From Chitinophagaceae bacterium (lineage in GTDB: Bacteria; Bacteroidota; Bacteroidia; Chitinophagales; Chitinophagaceae), in contig JAGKWS010000032.1 in the NCBI GenBank assembly GCA_021151685.1, positions 1 to 46,414 on the forward strand: a DNA stretch of 46,414 bases, in the 5' to 3' direction. A program made the position numbers and the translations under genes. The notes under the pieces were generated by a model. That model was not told where the DNA came from. It searched no databases and saw only the letters and a program-made list of their open reading frames with translations. Shown here piece by piece: positions 26,855 through 36,866 of the stretch (position 1 is the stretch's first letter; every line of letters begins with the position of its first letter).

Positions 26855-27520
26855 ATGCCACAAAAACTACGCATCATCATTACCGGTACCACTGGCATGG
26901 TGGGAGAGGGTGTACTGCATCAATGTATGCAACACCCCGATGTAGAAGCTGTTTTGGTCATCAACCGAAATACTATTGGCATTACTCATCCAAAGCTAAA
27001 GGAGGTTTTGCATGCCGACTTTTATAACCTTGCAGCCATAGAGCCGTGGCTTACAGGCTACAATGCTTGTTTCTTTTGTTTGGGTATATCATCGGTAGGC
27101 GTAGATAAAGAGCAGTATTACAAGACTACGTACACGCTTACGATGCATGTAGCACAAACGCTTTGCCGGCTGAATGAGGCCATGCAGTTCTGCTATGTGT
27201 CTGGTGCCGGTACCGACAGTAGCGAAAAAGGACGTAGCAGTTGGGCAAGGGTAAAGGGCAAAACCGAAAACGATTTGGCCCGCCTTCCTTTTGCCGCTAC
27301 ATGGGCGTTCAGGCCGGGTTTCATTAAACCCATACCGGGGCTTACCCGCACCCACAGTTTTTACAAATACATCAACTGGTTGTTCCCCATAGGGCGGGCA
27401 TTGGCACCGGGTGCTTTTTGCACCATGCAAGAGCTGGGGCTGGCCATGATACATGTAGTGCAGCGTGGCTACAAACACCCGGTTATAGAGGGTAAAGACA
27501 TAATAGCACTGGCAAAATAG
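26855..27520 (+). CDS. NAD(P)-binding Rossmann-fold protein (atypical SDR / HTATIP2-like)
   Basis: 221 aa. An N-terminal GxxGxxG (GTTGMVGEG near 11-19), LVINRN at the end of strand 2, FFCLGISS, then YVSGAGTD and a Lys in WARVKGKTE. These are atypical short-chain dehydrogenase or NAD(P)H-sensing features (NmrA/HTATIP2 group). The canonical YxxxK active pair is not clear, so it may bind the cofactor without catalysis. It follows the HU-SPOR gene by 7 bases and precedes gluQ by 12, so it is probably co-transcribed with both. The role is unknown. Confidence 0.75.
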   Translation: MPQKLRIIITGTTGMVGEGVLHQCMQHPDVEAVLVINRNTIGITHPKLKEVLHADFYNLAAIEPWLTGYNACFFCLGISSVGVDKEQYYKTTYTLTMHVAQTLCRLNEAMQFCYVSGAGTDSSEKGRSSWARVKGKTENDLARLPFAATWAFRPGFIKPIPGLTRTHSFYKYINWLFPIGRALAPGAFCTMQELGLAMIHVVQRGYKHPVIEGKDIIALAK

Positions 27521-27532
27521 TGGCCAATAGGT

Positions 27533-28414
27533 ATGATACCCGCCCATAGCCTTACCCGTATAGCACCCACCCCCAGCGGCTATCTGCACCCCGGCAATGT
27601 GTTGTCGTTTGCGGTTACGGTGCGGCTGGCACAGCTTTGTGGGGCGCAAACCTTACTTCGTATAGACGATATGGACCGCGAGCGGGTATTGCCCCAATAT
27701 GTGCAGGATATCTTCGATACGCTACATGTGCTGCAAATACCGTGGCAGCAAGGGCCACGCAACTATCAGGATTTTGAAGCCCGTTACACGCAACATTGCC
27801 GTATGGCTCTGTATGACAATGCATTGCAGTATTTATGGCACTTGGGTAGGGTATATGCTTGTACCTGTTCCCGTGCCACTATTGCCCGTATGGGTGGGGT
27901 GTATAATGGTACTTGCCGGCATAAGGCCTTGCCGCCCGACACGCCAGATGCTTGCTGGCGGTTGAATACGGAGGATGCCGATTATGTGCAAATGAATACG
28001 CTCACAGGTCTTCATAACACACCTTTCCCCGCAGATATGCACCATTTTGTTGTTAAGCGGCGAGATGGCTTGCCTGCATACCAGCTTAGTTCGGTAGTAG
28101 ACGATGTACACTTTGGTATAGACTTGATAGTGCGCGGGCAAGACCTTTTTTCGTCTACCGTGGCACAACTGTATCTCGCTACATTGTTAGATGCTCATTC
28201 GTTTGGCAAGACAACTTTCTACCATCATCCATTGGTTACCGGGGCCGATGGTGAAAAGCTGTCCAAGTCGGCCGGCGCATTATCGGTACGGCAACTGAGC
28301 AATGGTTATACCGATGCGGCCGGCATATACGAGGCTATATCGGCACTTACCACTTTGCCGGTTGTAGAGAGCTGGCAACAGATAGGCGATGCCTTGCTGA
28401 AAGACGTATTATGA
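27533..28414 (+). CDS. gluQ: Glutamyl-queuosine tRNA(Asp) synthetase (GluQ-RS)
   Basis: 293 aa, the size of this paralogue of glutamyl-tRNA synthetase, without an anticodon-binding domain. The class I HIGH region is at GYLHPGN (16-22), the KMSKS loop is EKLSKS (241-246). The zinc site has the GluQ-RS pattern: Cys110, Cys112, Tyr124 and Cys128. The enzyme activates glutamate and puts it on the queuosine of the tRNA(Asp) anticodon. It ends 8 bases before the convergent TolC gene, leaving no room for a terminator. The symbol follows E. coli gluQ. A short tRNA synthetase-like protein without this activity is unlikely because of the zinc ligands. Confidence 0.9.
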   Translation: MIPAHSLTRIAPTPSGYLHPGNVLSFAVTVRLAQLCGAQTLLRIDDMDRERVLPQYVQDIFDTLHVLQIPWQQGPRNYQDFEARYTQHCRMALYDNALQYLWHLGRVYACTCSRATIARMGGVYNGTCRHKALPPDTPDACWRLNTEDADYVQMNTLTGLHNTPFPADMHHFVVKRRDGLPAYQLSSVVDDVHFGIDLIVRGQDLFSSTVAQLYLATLLDAHSFGKTTFYHHPLVTGADGEKLSKSAGALSVRQLSNGYTDAAGIYEAISALTTLPVVESWQQIGDALLKDVL

Positions 28415-28422
28415 CCAGCCCG

Positions 28423-29841
28423 CTATCTCAGTAGCCCTGCCGCATAATATATGCCGGCATAAGATTTCTGTAACTTGGCACGCAGTTCTATCAGCTTTTG
28501 CGATGCTTCAAGCATTTTCAGTTCGCGGGTATTTATCATAAATATGGTACTCTCGCCCGTGGCAAATTTCCGCATTTCGCCATTGTATAGTGCCCTGTAC
28601 GCCCGTACGGCTGTTTCGTAAGACTTTATCTGACCGCGTAGCGAAGTGAACTCGGCATAAGACGATCTTAGTTTATTTTCTATTTGCAGCCCTGTGTACG
28701 ATTTTTCCAGCTCGGTCTCTCTTATTTTCAGGTTGGCCTGTTTCAGGTTGGCACGGGCATCGCGCAGAAACAGTGGCATGTTGAAGTCTATACCTGCCTT
28801 ATGATTTTCTGGTATAGATGTACTGGTTAGTTTGCTAAAGTCGGCATTCTTGGTCAATACACCGCCCGATACCGCCAGCTTGGGTAGCAGATATTGTTTC
28901 TTCAGTTTTTGGTCCAGTTCCAATATGTCTATTTTGGCATCCAGCATTTTCAGTTTGGGGTGATATGATACCTGCGATAGCAAACTATCGAACATGGGGG
29001 CCACTTCGTTGGCCATATCCAGCGCAGAGGCATCGGGTACCACATCGGCAGGCAGGCGTGCCGGGCTGCCGTCTTGCAGCCACAAGTAGCCAGAGAGGTC
29101 GTAGCCCGAGGTTAGCCACATTAGCTCGGCATTTTGCTGTTGCTGCATCAGTGCCTGATATTGGGCAATGGCTTCGGCTGTATCTATAGCTGCACGGGCT
29201 CCCTGCTCCACTTCTATACGCACCAGTTTTATACGCTCGCGGCTGGCTTCGGCCTGTGCCGTAGTTATGCGGTACACCTCATAGTTGCGCACCCACTCCC
29301 AGTAGGTAGCCAGTGCATCATACATCAGGTTGTTCACCGTTTGTATGCGCTCGTACTGCGACATGCCCAGTGCCAGCCGGGCTTGTTGCAGTGCCGCACG
29401 CCTGCGGTCGTATACTATGGTGTTCAGATTTATTTTCACACCGGCATAACCCACCTTGCCCGGTGTGGTTTCGGGGTTCAGGTAGCTACCATTGGCATCA
29501 TCCATTGCTGCTTTCAGGTCTATGCCATACCATGTGGGTATGGTTACCTCTGGGTTAAAGTAGGAATAGTACAGTTTGTCGTTCAGTATTTTGCGCTGCA
29601 CGCCGGCCGCTACCACGGGGTCGAATGCACCATGCGCCCCCAATACCTCGGCCTCAGAGCGTGCTATACGCACATCGGCCTGTTTGATGAACGGATGATA
29701 GCTGCGTACTATGCCCAAAAAATCGTTTTTGGTTAGTGTTTTATCGCCTGCCCATACTGTACCTGCTGCACCCAATAGCATCAGCAACATCAGTATGGCT
29801 CTACTTCTTATCTTTTTTGTCTTTTCCGTCTTTTTTGCCAT
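28423..29841 (-). CDS. TolC-family outer-membrane efflux protein
   Basis: 472 aa. A signal peptide with a long Lys-rich start (MAKKTEKTKKIRSRAI...WAG to ~31). The rest has the OEP layout: long coiled helices rich in A, Q and E (for example QARLALGMSQYERIQTV, KANLKQANLKIRETELEKSY) and short beta-strand parts of the barrel. It would form the outer channel of the secretion apparatus. Last gene of the operon: its ATG at 29841 lies 41 bases inside the 3' end of the HlyD gene, in another frame. A later ATG at 29790 would avoid the overlap but would lose the charged n-region of the signal. Confidence 0.85.
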   Translation of the reverse strand: MAKKTEKTKKIRSRAILMLLMLLGAAGTVWAGDKTLTKNDFLGIVRSYHPFIKQADVRIARSEAEVLGAHGAFDPVVAAGVQRKILNDKLYYSYFNPEVTIPTWYGIDLKAAMDDANGSYLNPETTPGKVGYAGVKINLNTIVYDRRRAALQQARLALGMSQYERIQTVNNLMYDALATYWEWVRNYEVYRITTAQAEASRERIKLVRIEVEQGARAAIDTAEAIAQYQALMQQQQNAELMWLTSGYDLSGYLWLQDGSPARLPADVVPDASALDMANEVAPMFDSLLSQVSYHPKLKMLDAKIDILELDQKLKKQYLLPKLAVSGGVLTKNADFSKLTSTSIPENHKAGIDFNMPLFLRDARANLKQANLKIRETELEKSYTGLQIENKLRSSYAEFTSLRGQIKSYETAVRAYRALYNGEMRKFATGESTIFMINTRELKMLEASQKLIELRAKLQKSYAGIYYAAGLLR

Positions 29842-31129
29842 GCGCTGCTATGTTTGCCTGATAATAATCGGGTGGGAAGCCGTTAATATCCCGCCAAAGT
29901 TCGTACCAAACCGGTACATCTTTCAATAGGGCTATAGCCGAAGCACCCACGCCCATTTTCAATGTTTTGGGCCATGGTTTAGTCGATTTGTCTTCGGCTA
30001 CCAACACCCTGAATTTTCCATTGTCGCTTACATTGTTTTCTACCACTACTACCTTGCCGGAAAATATGCCATAAGACGCACCCGGCCAACCGCTGAACAC
30101 AATTGCAGGGTAACCATCGAAAAGGAAGTTTACCTTTTGCCCAATAGACAGCAGGGGCACATCTACCGGAGATACAAATATTTCTACGGCAAATATTTGA
30201 TTATCTGGTACTATATCCACCACCGGGTCTCCTTCCTTCAGTATTTCGTTCAAACCCGATTTCACGGCCTTCACTATTTGTCCGTCCTGTGGTGCTATCA
30301 GAAAGTAGAGTTGACTACGTATAGCATAGTTCGATAGTTGATTGGCCAGTTTGGCTACCTCGGCGGTACCGCTGGCTATCTCACTTCTTGCCGATGCAGC
30401 CTCACTTCTTGCCTTGAACATTTTCTCGTTATAGTCTTGCCGTACTTGCAACATTTCTGTCTTAGTGTTCTGGTACTTGTTTTCGGCACTTATTTTTTTT
30501 GCCAGTGCATTTTGTCGGGCCTGGTTGCGCTGCTCTACCTGTACGGTAGATGCCAGGCCGCTATCGCGCATAATGTGTATACGTGCCAGCTGGGCCTCGG
30601 CTATTTTATAGTCGTTGGCGGCTGCAATAGTTTCCATGCTGTCGCTTATCACTTTCAGGTTCAGTTGGCGCAGTTTGGCATCCAGCGAGTGTTGCATTGC
30701 TTCTATCTGGTTGGCTATGGCTTGTACTTTATTGTTGTACTGTTCTATGCCAGACTCCTTGGCGCGCAACTGGTCGTTGGTGCGGCGCACCAGTTCAGGG
30801 TCCAGATAGCTATCTTTTATTTCGGCCAGTTGCACTATGGTATCTCCAGCTTTTACAAAGTCGCCTTCTTTTACATACCACTTCACTATACGGCCTGCTA
30901 TTACAGAGTTTAGTTGCTGCGGTCTGAATTCTTGACGCAGGGTAGTTACGCTCCCTTTAGCCCGTATGTTTTGTGTCCAGGGCAAAATAAGTATTATCAG
31001 CCCCGCTGTTATGATGCCCGCAAGCCAGTATTTCAGTCTTCGGCCGCGTCCTTCCAGGTAAATTCCATTCAAAGATTTCAGAGAATTTACGTCTATATCT
31101 TTAGCCAGTTCGTTCTTAATTTCGTCCAT
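29801..31129 (-). CDS. HlyD-family membrane fusion protein
   Basis: 442 aa. One membrane helix at ~33-52, then a split lipoyl/biotinyl-like strand (AGRIVKWYVKEGDFVKAGDTIVQ) near 78-100. A long alpha-helical hairpin covers ~110-270 (rich in Q, A, K, E) and a second lipoyl half (LIAPQDGQIVKAVKSGLNEILKEGD) follows. The adaptor beta-barrel (IFVSPVDVPLLSIGQKVNF) is C-terminal. It bridges the ABC protein and TolC. The tail ends in a Lys/Asp-rich run (HGKKDGKDKKDKK), the same DNA that codes for the start of TolC. It overlaps the ABC gene by 14 bases upstream, so the three genes are translated from one message. Confidence 0.9.
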   Translation of the reverse strand: MDEIKNELAKDIDVNSLKSLNGIYLEGRGRRLKYWLAGIITAGLIILILPWTQNIRAKGSVTTLRQEFRPQQLNSVIAGRIVKWYVKEGDFVKAGDTIVQLAEIKDSYLDPELVRRTNDQLRAKESGIEQYNNKVQAIANQIEAMQHSLDAKLRQLNLKVISDSMETIAAANDYKIAEAQLARIHIMRDSGLASTVQVEQRNQARQNALAKKISAENKYQNTKTEMLQVRQDYNEKMFKARSEAASARSEIASGTAEVAKLANQLSNYAIRSQLYFLIAPQDGQIVKAVKSGLNEILKEGDPVVDIVPDNQIFAVEIFVSPVDVPLLSIGQKVNFLFDGYPAIVFSGWPGASYGIFSGKVVVVENNVSDNGKFRVLVAEDKSTKPWPKTLKMGVGASAIALLKDVPVWYELWRDINGFPPDYYQANIAAHGKKDGKDKKDKK

Positions 31130-32813
31130 TGCTTCCTTCTGTTATATTGGTTACAGTACCAGCATTTAGTGTTACCGTTTTGCTGCATTTTCCGGCAAAT
31201 TCGGTATCGTTTGTCACTACTATTACGGTAGCATGCTGCATGTGGTGCAGTAGGTATTCTTTTATGCTGCGTTCGTATTCTGGTTCCAGACCCAGCCAAG
31301 GCTCTTCCAGCAACAACAAGGGCGATTTGTGTATCAGGGCCCTCATCAGCAATATTTTTTTGATGGTGCGGCCGGGCAGGTGCTGTCCCGATGGTTTCAG
31401 TACATGCTCAAAGCCTCTTTGGCATTCTTCCACAAAGGGTTTCAACCCTACCACTTGTGCCAGTGCATACAGTTGTTCATCGGGTATGTTGTTGGCCCCC
31501 ATGCATATGTTGTTGCGTATGGTGCCTTCAAATATGTCCTGTCCTCCGGTGAGTATGCCCATAGCATTGCGCAGGCTGAACAATTCATAATTGGCAATGG
31601 GGGTATCATTTACAAAAATGCTGCCACTTGTGGTAATAAATGCACCCGACACCAGTTTGAGCAGTGTTGACTTACCCGAGCCGTTGGGGCCGGTAATGCA
31701 CACATTTTCTCCCGACTTTACTTCTAACGATACATCATCCAGTATCAACCTGTCGCCCGGAAATGAAAACGACACATTGCGCAGGCGTATATTGGGCCCT
31801 TTGTGGTATTGGGTGAATACGGTATTGCCATCGGTATCTTTTTCTTTGTCCAGCACCTTGTTTACTTTTTCCAGTGCTGTAAAAGTGTCGTAGACCTTGT
31901 CCAGGTTCACAATCAGTTTCTCTACCGATTCTACAATAGACATAATAACGATCTCTGCCGCTATAAACTGTCCTATATTCAGTTGTTGGTTTACCAGCAG
32001 GTAAGAACCCACTATCAACATGGCCGACACTATTACCACCTTAAAGATGATGAGCGTCCAGTACTGAAACAGCAGTATGCTAAAGTGCTCGGTACGGGCA
32101 CGCAGGTAGCCACTTACATATTTGTCGGTCTGCCTGATGTGCATTTCTTTATCGCGTCGAAACTTCAGATTGAATACCAGACGAGCCATTTCTTGCATAT
32201 AGGCCGCTATCTTGTATTTATAGTCGCTCACTACAAGGCTGGTATGCAAGCCTCTGTTGCCCGTGTAGCGTAGTATGGCCAATAATATAGACAACAGCAA
32301 CAAACCAAAAAATATAAACACCGGATGGTAAAACGACAACAGTGTTAATCCAAATATGATTTGTATAGATATTGCTGGTATGTCTAACACCAATTTCGAA
32401 ATACTTTTTTGTAGTGTTACTGCATCAAAGAAGCGGTTGGTAAGTTCGGGCAGGTAATAGTTGTTTACATCCTGCAGATTGAGCCGGGGGATGGTATGTG
32501 CATATTGCAGCGAGTAGCGCGTAAATATTTGTTGCTGTATGCGCTCGGTTATTTTCATCTGGTTCACACGTAGCAGGCCACTCACTATCACCCCCGATAT
32601 CACAAATGCTATAAGCAACACCAGCGATGTAGATATGGCACCGCCCATTACAAAACTGATGATAGACTGTATACCCAATGGCAACGATAGCTGTACCAGG
32701 CCCGAGAAAATGGCATAGATATATACCGAGTATATCTCCTTTTTCTCGTACTTGAGTATTGATATGAGTTTATTTATTGTTTGAAAGTTTCTATTATTTT
32801 TCTCCTGTCCCAT
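31116..32813 (-). CDS. Type I secretion-like ABC transporter, divergent ATPase motifs
   Basis: 565 aa. A six-helix membrane domain (~25-310, no N-terminal peptidase domain) is followed by a nucleotide-binding domain. Walker A is intact (GPNGSGKS, 375-382). The other motifs are not canonical: the signature reads LPGRT (479-483) instead of LSGGQ, Walker B is LLLLEEP with Glu503 in the Asp place and Glu504 as catalytic Glu, the D-loop is LGLE and the H-loop position is Asn535 (VTND). The Q-loop glutamine position before FEGTIRNNI also looks shifted. It may hydrolyse ATP slowly or work as a regulator, and a divergent Bacteroidota export subfamily is likely. First gene of the operon with HlyD and TolC. 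No substrate gene with a clear repeat or leader was found next to it. Confidence 0.85.
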   Translation of the reverse strand: MGQEKNNRNFQTINKLISILKYEKKEIYSVYIYAIFSGLVQLSLPLGIQSIISFVMGGAISTSLVLLIAFVISGVIVSGLLRVNQMKITERIQQQIFTRYSLQYAHTIPRLNLQDVNNYYLPELTNRFFDAVTLQKSISKLVLDIPAISIQIIFGLTLLSFYHPVFIFFGLLLLSILLAILRYTGNRGLHTSLVVSDYKYKIAAYMQEMARLVFNLKFRRDKEMHIRQTDKYVSGYLRARTEHFSILLFQYWTLIIFKVVIVSAMLIVGSYLLVNQQLNIGQFIAAEIVIMSIVESVEKLIVNLDKVYDTFTALEKVNKVLDKEKDTDGNTVFTQYHKGPNIRLRNVSFSFPGDRLILDDVSLEVKSGENVCITGPNGSGKSTLLKLVSGAFITTSGSIFVNDTPIANYELFSLRNAMGILTGGQDIFEGTIRNNICMGANNIPDEQLYALAQVVGLKPFVEECQRGFEHVLKPSGQHLPGRTIKKILLMRALIHKSPLLLLEEPWLGLEPEYERSIKEYLLHHMQHATVIVVTNDTEFAGKCSKTVTLNAGTVTNITEGSNGRN

Positions 32814-33310
32814 GTTTGCTCCAATTTGCCTTTATGACACCCAAAAGGTACACCAGACTGCATTTATTTTGGTGCAAATATCCAAATCGGGCAATAACTG
32901 AATGATATAGTTTAGTTAAAAGTGTTCGTTTCTAATATGGCCTTAATTGTAGCTAAACGGCTTGTTACTGAACAACTTGTGCGAACCATTGACTACCTGC
33001 GATTTGCCAAAAACTGTGTCTTTTTTGCTGACAGTAGTTTTTAATCTTATTCTAATCTTGTTTTAATTGATACACTTGGAAACGTATTGTTAAGGTACGA
33101 TTTCTTTAAGATATATGCACATTTCGGGTGCTGTATTGCCATAATAACAGGGGTGCATTGGAGATAGCAATTATTCTGGCAGTTGTCTGTATACAGGGGT
33201 TTTGTGGAAAACTTCCCCCGCATAGCCCCCCTCTTTTTCGTTATTTTGTAGTCGCAGAAAAAGAATAGCCAGCCAATGATATCAGAGTGCTGGCAGGTGC
33301 GGCATCAACA
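32814..33310. other. 497-base intergenic region between the ABC operon and dnaE
   Basis: Divergent spacer with no supportable gene. It must hold the promoters for both directions. No full TTTG-N19-TAnnTTTG match was found; partial -7 matches are TTATTTTG (33241-33248, plus) and GATATTTG (minus, 32882-32875). A hairpin GCCAGC (33268-33273) / GCTGGC (33289-33294) lies 16 bases before the dnaE ATG. The rest is A/T-rich and unstructured to the eye. Confidence 0.5.
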
Positions 33311-36300
33311 ATGAAATTCTCACATTTACACAATCATACTCAGTTTTCCCTGCTGGATGGGGCCTCCAATATTTCTCGCCTGTACGACAAAGCCCGCGCC
33401 GATGGTATGCCCGCAATGGCCATTACCGACCACGGCAACATGTTTGGCGTGTTCGACTTTGTGGCCGAGGCATGGAAAAAGAAAAAGGTGGTGGGTACCA
33501 CCCCGGAAGGCAAGAACATAGAAGAGCCCGAGGTGAAGCCGGTGGTTGGTTGCGAGTTTTATTTGGTAACCGACCGGCATAAAAGACAATTTTCTAAAGA
33601 CGACAAAGACCAGCGTTGCCATCAGTTGTTACTGGCAAAGGACGAGGTGGGCTACAAAAATCTGGTAAAGCTCTGCTCGCTGGGCTATATGGAGGGGCTA
33701 TATGGTAAATACCCCCGTATAGACAAAGAGCTGATATTGAAATACCATGAGGGGTTGATAGCTACCACATGCTGTCTGGCAGCCGAAGTGCCCCGCACCA
33801 TATTGCGCAAGGGTGAGGAGGAAGGAGAAAAAGTATTCAAATGGTGGCTCGATGTTTTTGGCGATGACTATTATGTAGAGCTGCAACGCCACGAGATACC
33901 CGACCAGATAAAGGTAAATGAGGTGCTGGTGCGCTTTGCCCGCAAGTATAATGTACCTATTATTGCCAGTAACGATAGCCATTATGTAGACCAGAGCGAC
34001 TACAACGCCCACGATATTCTTTTATGCATCAACACAGGAGAAAAGCAAAGCACGCCTAAATACAAAGATGGTGCCGATGATGAGGTGAATATGAAGGATG
34101 CACGATTTGCGTTCTTTAACGATCAGTTCTTTTTTAAGAATACACAACAGATGACAAATCTGTTCAGCGACCTGCCAGAGGCTATAGACAATACCAATAT
34201 GGTGCTGGACAAGATAAAACCCCTGAAACTGGAGCGTGATATTTTGCTGCCCCACTTCAAGGTGCCACCAGAGTTTCATGACGATCAGGATGCCTATCTG
34301 GAGCACATAACCATGGTAGGTGCAAAAGAGCGATATGTAGAAATTACTGCCGAGGTAGAGGAGCGACTAAAATTCGAGTTGTTCACCATACGTACCATGG
34401 GTTTTGCGGGTTACTTCCTTATTGTGAGCGACTTTATAAAGGCCGGGCGAGATTTGGGTGTGTTCATTGGGCCCGGCCGAGGTTCTGCTGCAGGCTCGGC
34501 TGTGGCTTTTTGTATTGGCATTACCAATATAGATCCCATCAAGTACAAGCTTCTGTTCGAACGTTTCCTGAACCCGGACCGTAAGAGCATGCCCGATATA
34601 GATACCGACTTTGACGACGTGGGCCGACAGAAGGTGATAGACTATGTGGTAGACAAATACGGCAAAAATCAGGTGGCACACATTGTTACCTACGGTACCA
34701 TGGCGGCCAAGAGTAGTATAAAGGACGTAGCCCGCGTACTGGATTTGCCCCTGCCCGAAAGTAATGCACTGGCCAAACTGGTGCCGGAAAAACCCGGTAT
34801 ATCGCTGAAGCGGGTACTGCATGCCGATATAGATGGTGAAAAAGGATTGAAGGGCAAGGAAGGTTTGGTGGCCGAAGATATAGAGCTGGTAACCAAACTG
34901 CGCGAGATATATAACAACAAGGGTACGCTGCACAGCGAAGTGCTGCATAGTGCCGAAACACTGGAAGGGTCGGTACGAAATACGGGTATCCACGCGGCGG
35001 GTATCATCATTGCCCCCAAAGACCTTTCAGAGCTGTTGCCGGTATGTACTACCAAGGATGTAGATCTGCTGATAACGCAGTATGAGGGTAACGTGATTGA
35101 GAATGCAGGCGTTATTAAAATGGACTTTTTGGGTCTGAAGACCCTGACCATTTTGAAGGATGCTTTGACACTAATTAAGAGGAATTATAATGTAGATATA
35201 GACCTTGATACACTGCCGCTGGATGATGTAAAAACCTACGAGCTGTACCAGCGTGGCGATACCAATGGTACATTCCAGTTTGAAAGTCCGGGTATGCAGA
35301 AGCATCTTATAGCCCTGAAGCCGGACAAGTTTGATGACCTTATAGCCATGAATGCCCTGTACCGACCGGGGCCAATAGAATACATACCGTCCTACATTGC
35401 GCGTAAACATGGCAAGGAGCCCATCTCTTATGACGTACCAGAGATGGAGGAATACCTTGGCGATACGTATGGTATTACGGTGTATCAGGAACAGGTGATG
35501 TTGTTGTCGCAGAGTCTGGCAGGCTTTACCAAGGGCGACGCCGACGTACTGCGCAAGGCCATGGGTAAGAAACAGAAGGCCGTTCTGGACAAAATGAAGG
35601 GCCAGTTTATAGAAGGGGCCAAGAAGAAAAACCACCCCGAAGATAAGCTGCAAAAAATATGGACCGACTGGGAGGCCTTTGCTCAATATGCGTTCAACAA
35701 ATCGCACTCTACCTGCTACGCCCTTGTAGCCTACCAGACAGCCTACCTGAAGGCGCACTACCCGGCCGAGTACATGGCGGCGGTACTGAATAACCAGGGG
35801 GCCATAGAAAAAATCAAGTTCTATATGGAGGAGTGCCAGCGAATGGGGCTGGAGGTACTGGGGCCCGATGTGAATGAGAGCTTGAAGGGGTTTGCTGTGG
35901 CCAAAGAAAATGTGGTGCGCTTTGGGCTGAACGCCATAAAAGGAGTGGGCGAGGCAGCAGTAGAAGACATTATTGCCGACAGAGAAGCCAATGGACCGTT
36001 CCAGTCTGTTTTCGACTTCATCAAACGCGTCAATCAGCGCACGGTGAATAAAAAATCGATGGAAAGTTTGGTACTGGCGGGTGCGCTCGAGGCGGTAAAT
36101 AGCTTGTTTGGGGCATCTACTATGCCCGAGGTGAAGCCACCTGCCATACCAGAATGCGACAAATGGGGCTTGCCCGAACTGCTGGACCGTGAAAAAGAGG
36201 TAATAGGCATATACCTGAGTGCCCACCCACTGGATGGCTACAAATTTGAAATGGATAACTATGGGTTTGCGAAGATTTCTGATTTGACAGAACTGCGTGG

Positions 36301-36814
36301 CCGCCAGGTGCGTATAGCAGGCTATGTGACCGATGCTGGCCACATGACCACCAAAAAGGGCAGCAAGTTTGGTAAAATGACGCTGAACGACTATTCGGGC
36401 AATACCGAGTTGGTGCTATGGGAAAAAAACTATGTAAGTTGGGGTAACTATCTGGTAAATGGCCAGAAACTGATGCTAACCGGTGTGTACGATGAGCATC
36501 GTTTCAGACCGGGTACCATGGAGTTCTCTATACAGAGCATTTCTCTGCTCGATGAGGTGCGCAAAACAATGACCAAAAAAATTCATTTGGGTATTACTTT
36601 GCAAGCCCTCAGCGAAGAGATTGTAAATTTTCTGGAAGATAACATCCGTAAATATCCGGGTACTACCGAGCTGATGATAACCGTAAAAGATGTGGAGAAG
36701 GACATGACAGTGCGTCTGAAATCGCAAAACCGGAAAATATTACTCAGCGACGAGTTGATTGCTTTTTTGGCAGAACACGAAGAAATTAACTATACAATTG
36801 AAAAAAACACATAG
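33311..36814 (+). CDS. dnaE: DNA polymerase III subunit alpha (DnaE)
   Basis: 1167 aa from the ATG at 33311 (a GTG 24 bases upstream would add 8 residues with no support). The order is: PHP domain (HLHNHTQFSLLDG and ITDHGNMFG), polymerase palm with the catalytic PDIDTDF (Asp429, Asp431 and Asp433 near 428-434), fingers including HSTCYALVAYQTAY, then helix-hairpin-helix and an OB-fold near the C-terminus (RQVRIAGYVTDAGHM). It is the replicative polymerase, acting with the beta clamp and epsilon. Length and motifs fit the short DnaE1 type of Bacteroidota, with the PHP metal-site His present. Confidence 0.97.
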   Translation: MKFSHLHNHTQFSLLDGASNISRLYDKARADGMPAMAITDHGNMFGVFDFVAEAWKKKKVVGTTPEGKNIEEPEVKPVVGCEFYLVTDRHKRQFSKDDKDQRCHQLLLAKDEVGYKNLVKLCSLGYMEGLYGKYPRIDKELILKYHEGLIATTCCLAAEVPRTILRKGEEEGEKVFKWWLDVFGDDYYVELQRHEIPDQIKVNEVLVRFARKYNVPIIASNDSHYVDQSDYNAHDILLCINTGEKQSTPKYKDGADDEVNMKDARFAFFNDQFFFKNTQQMTNLFSDLPEAIDNTNMVLDKIKPLKLERDILLPHFKVPPEFHDDQDAYLEHITMVGAKERYVEITAEVEERLKFELFTIRTMGFAGYFLIVSDFIKAGRDLGVFIGPGRGSAAGSAVAFCIGITNIDPIKYKLLFERFLNPDRKSMPDIDTDFDDVGRQKVIDYVVDKYGKNQVAHIVTYGTMAAKSSIKDVARVLDLPLPESNALAKLVPEKPGISLKRVLHADIDGEKGLKGKEGLVAEDIELVTKLREIYNNKGTLHSEVLHSAETLEGSVRNTGIHAAGIIIAPKDLSELLPVCTTKDVDLLITQYEGNVIENAGVIKMDFLGLKTLTILKDALTLIKRNYNVDIDLDTLPLDDVKTYELYQRGDTNGTFQFESPGMQKHLIALKPDKFDDLIAMNALYRPGPIEYIPSYIARKHGKEPISYDVPEMEEYLGDTYGITVYQEQVMLLSQSLAGFTKGDADVLRKAMGKKQKAVLDKMKGQFIEGAKKKNHPEDKLQKIWTDWEAFAQYAFNKSHSTCYALVAYQTAYLKAHYPAEYMAAVLNNQGAIEKIKFYMEECQRMGLEVLGPDVNESLKGFAVAKENVVRFGLNAIKGVGEAAVEDIIADREANGPFQSVFDFIKRVNQRTVNKKSMESLVLAGALEAVNSLFGASTMPEVKPPAIPECDKWGLPELLDREKEVIGIYLSAHPLDGYKFEMDNYGFAKISDLTELRGRQVRIAGYVTDAGHMTTKKGSKFGKMTLNDYSGNTELVLWEKNYVSWGNYLVNGQKLMLTGVYDEHRFRPGTMEFSIQSISLLDEVRKTMTKKIHLGITLQALSEEIVNFLEDNIRKYPGTTELMITVKDVEKDMTVRLKSQNRKILLSDELIAFLAEHEEINYTIEKNT

Positions 36815-36866
36815 GTATAGCGATTCCGCTTTTTACTATATATTCGTTGTGTCTACTATCAGCAAT

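Noticed and set aside
33009..33041. AAAACTGT / ACAGTAGTTTT hairpin as a terminator
   Set aside because: Short stem with a bulge and no gene ending before it on either strand.
35171..36343. 390-aa open frame antisense to dnaE
   Set aside because: It is the mirror of a highly conserved polymerase gene, has no promoter or domain and its composition is that of a shadow frame.
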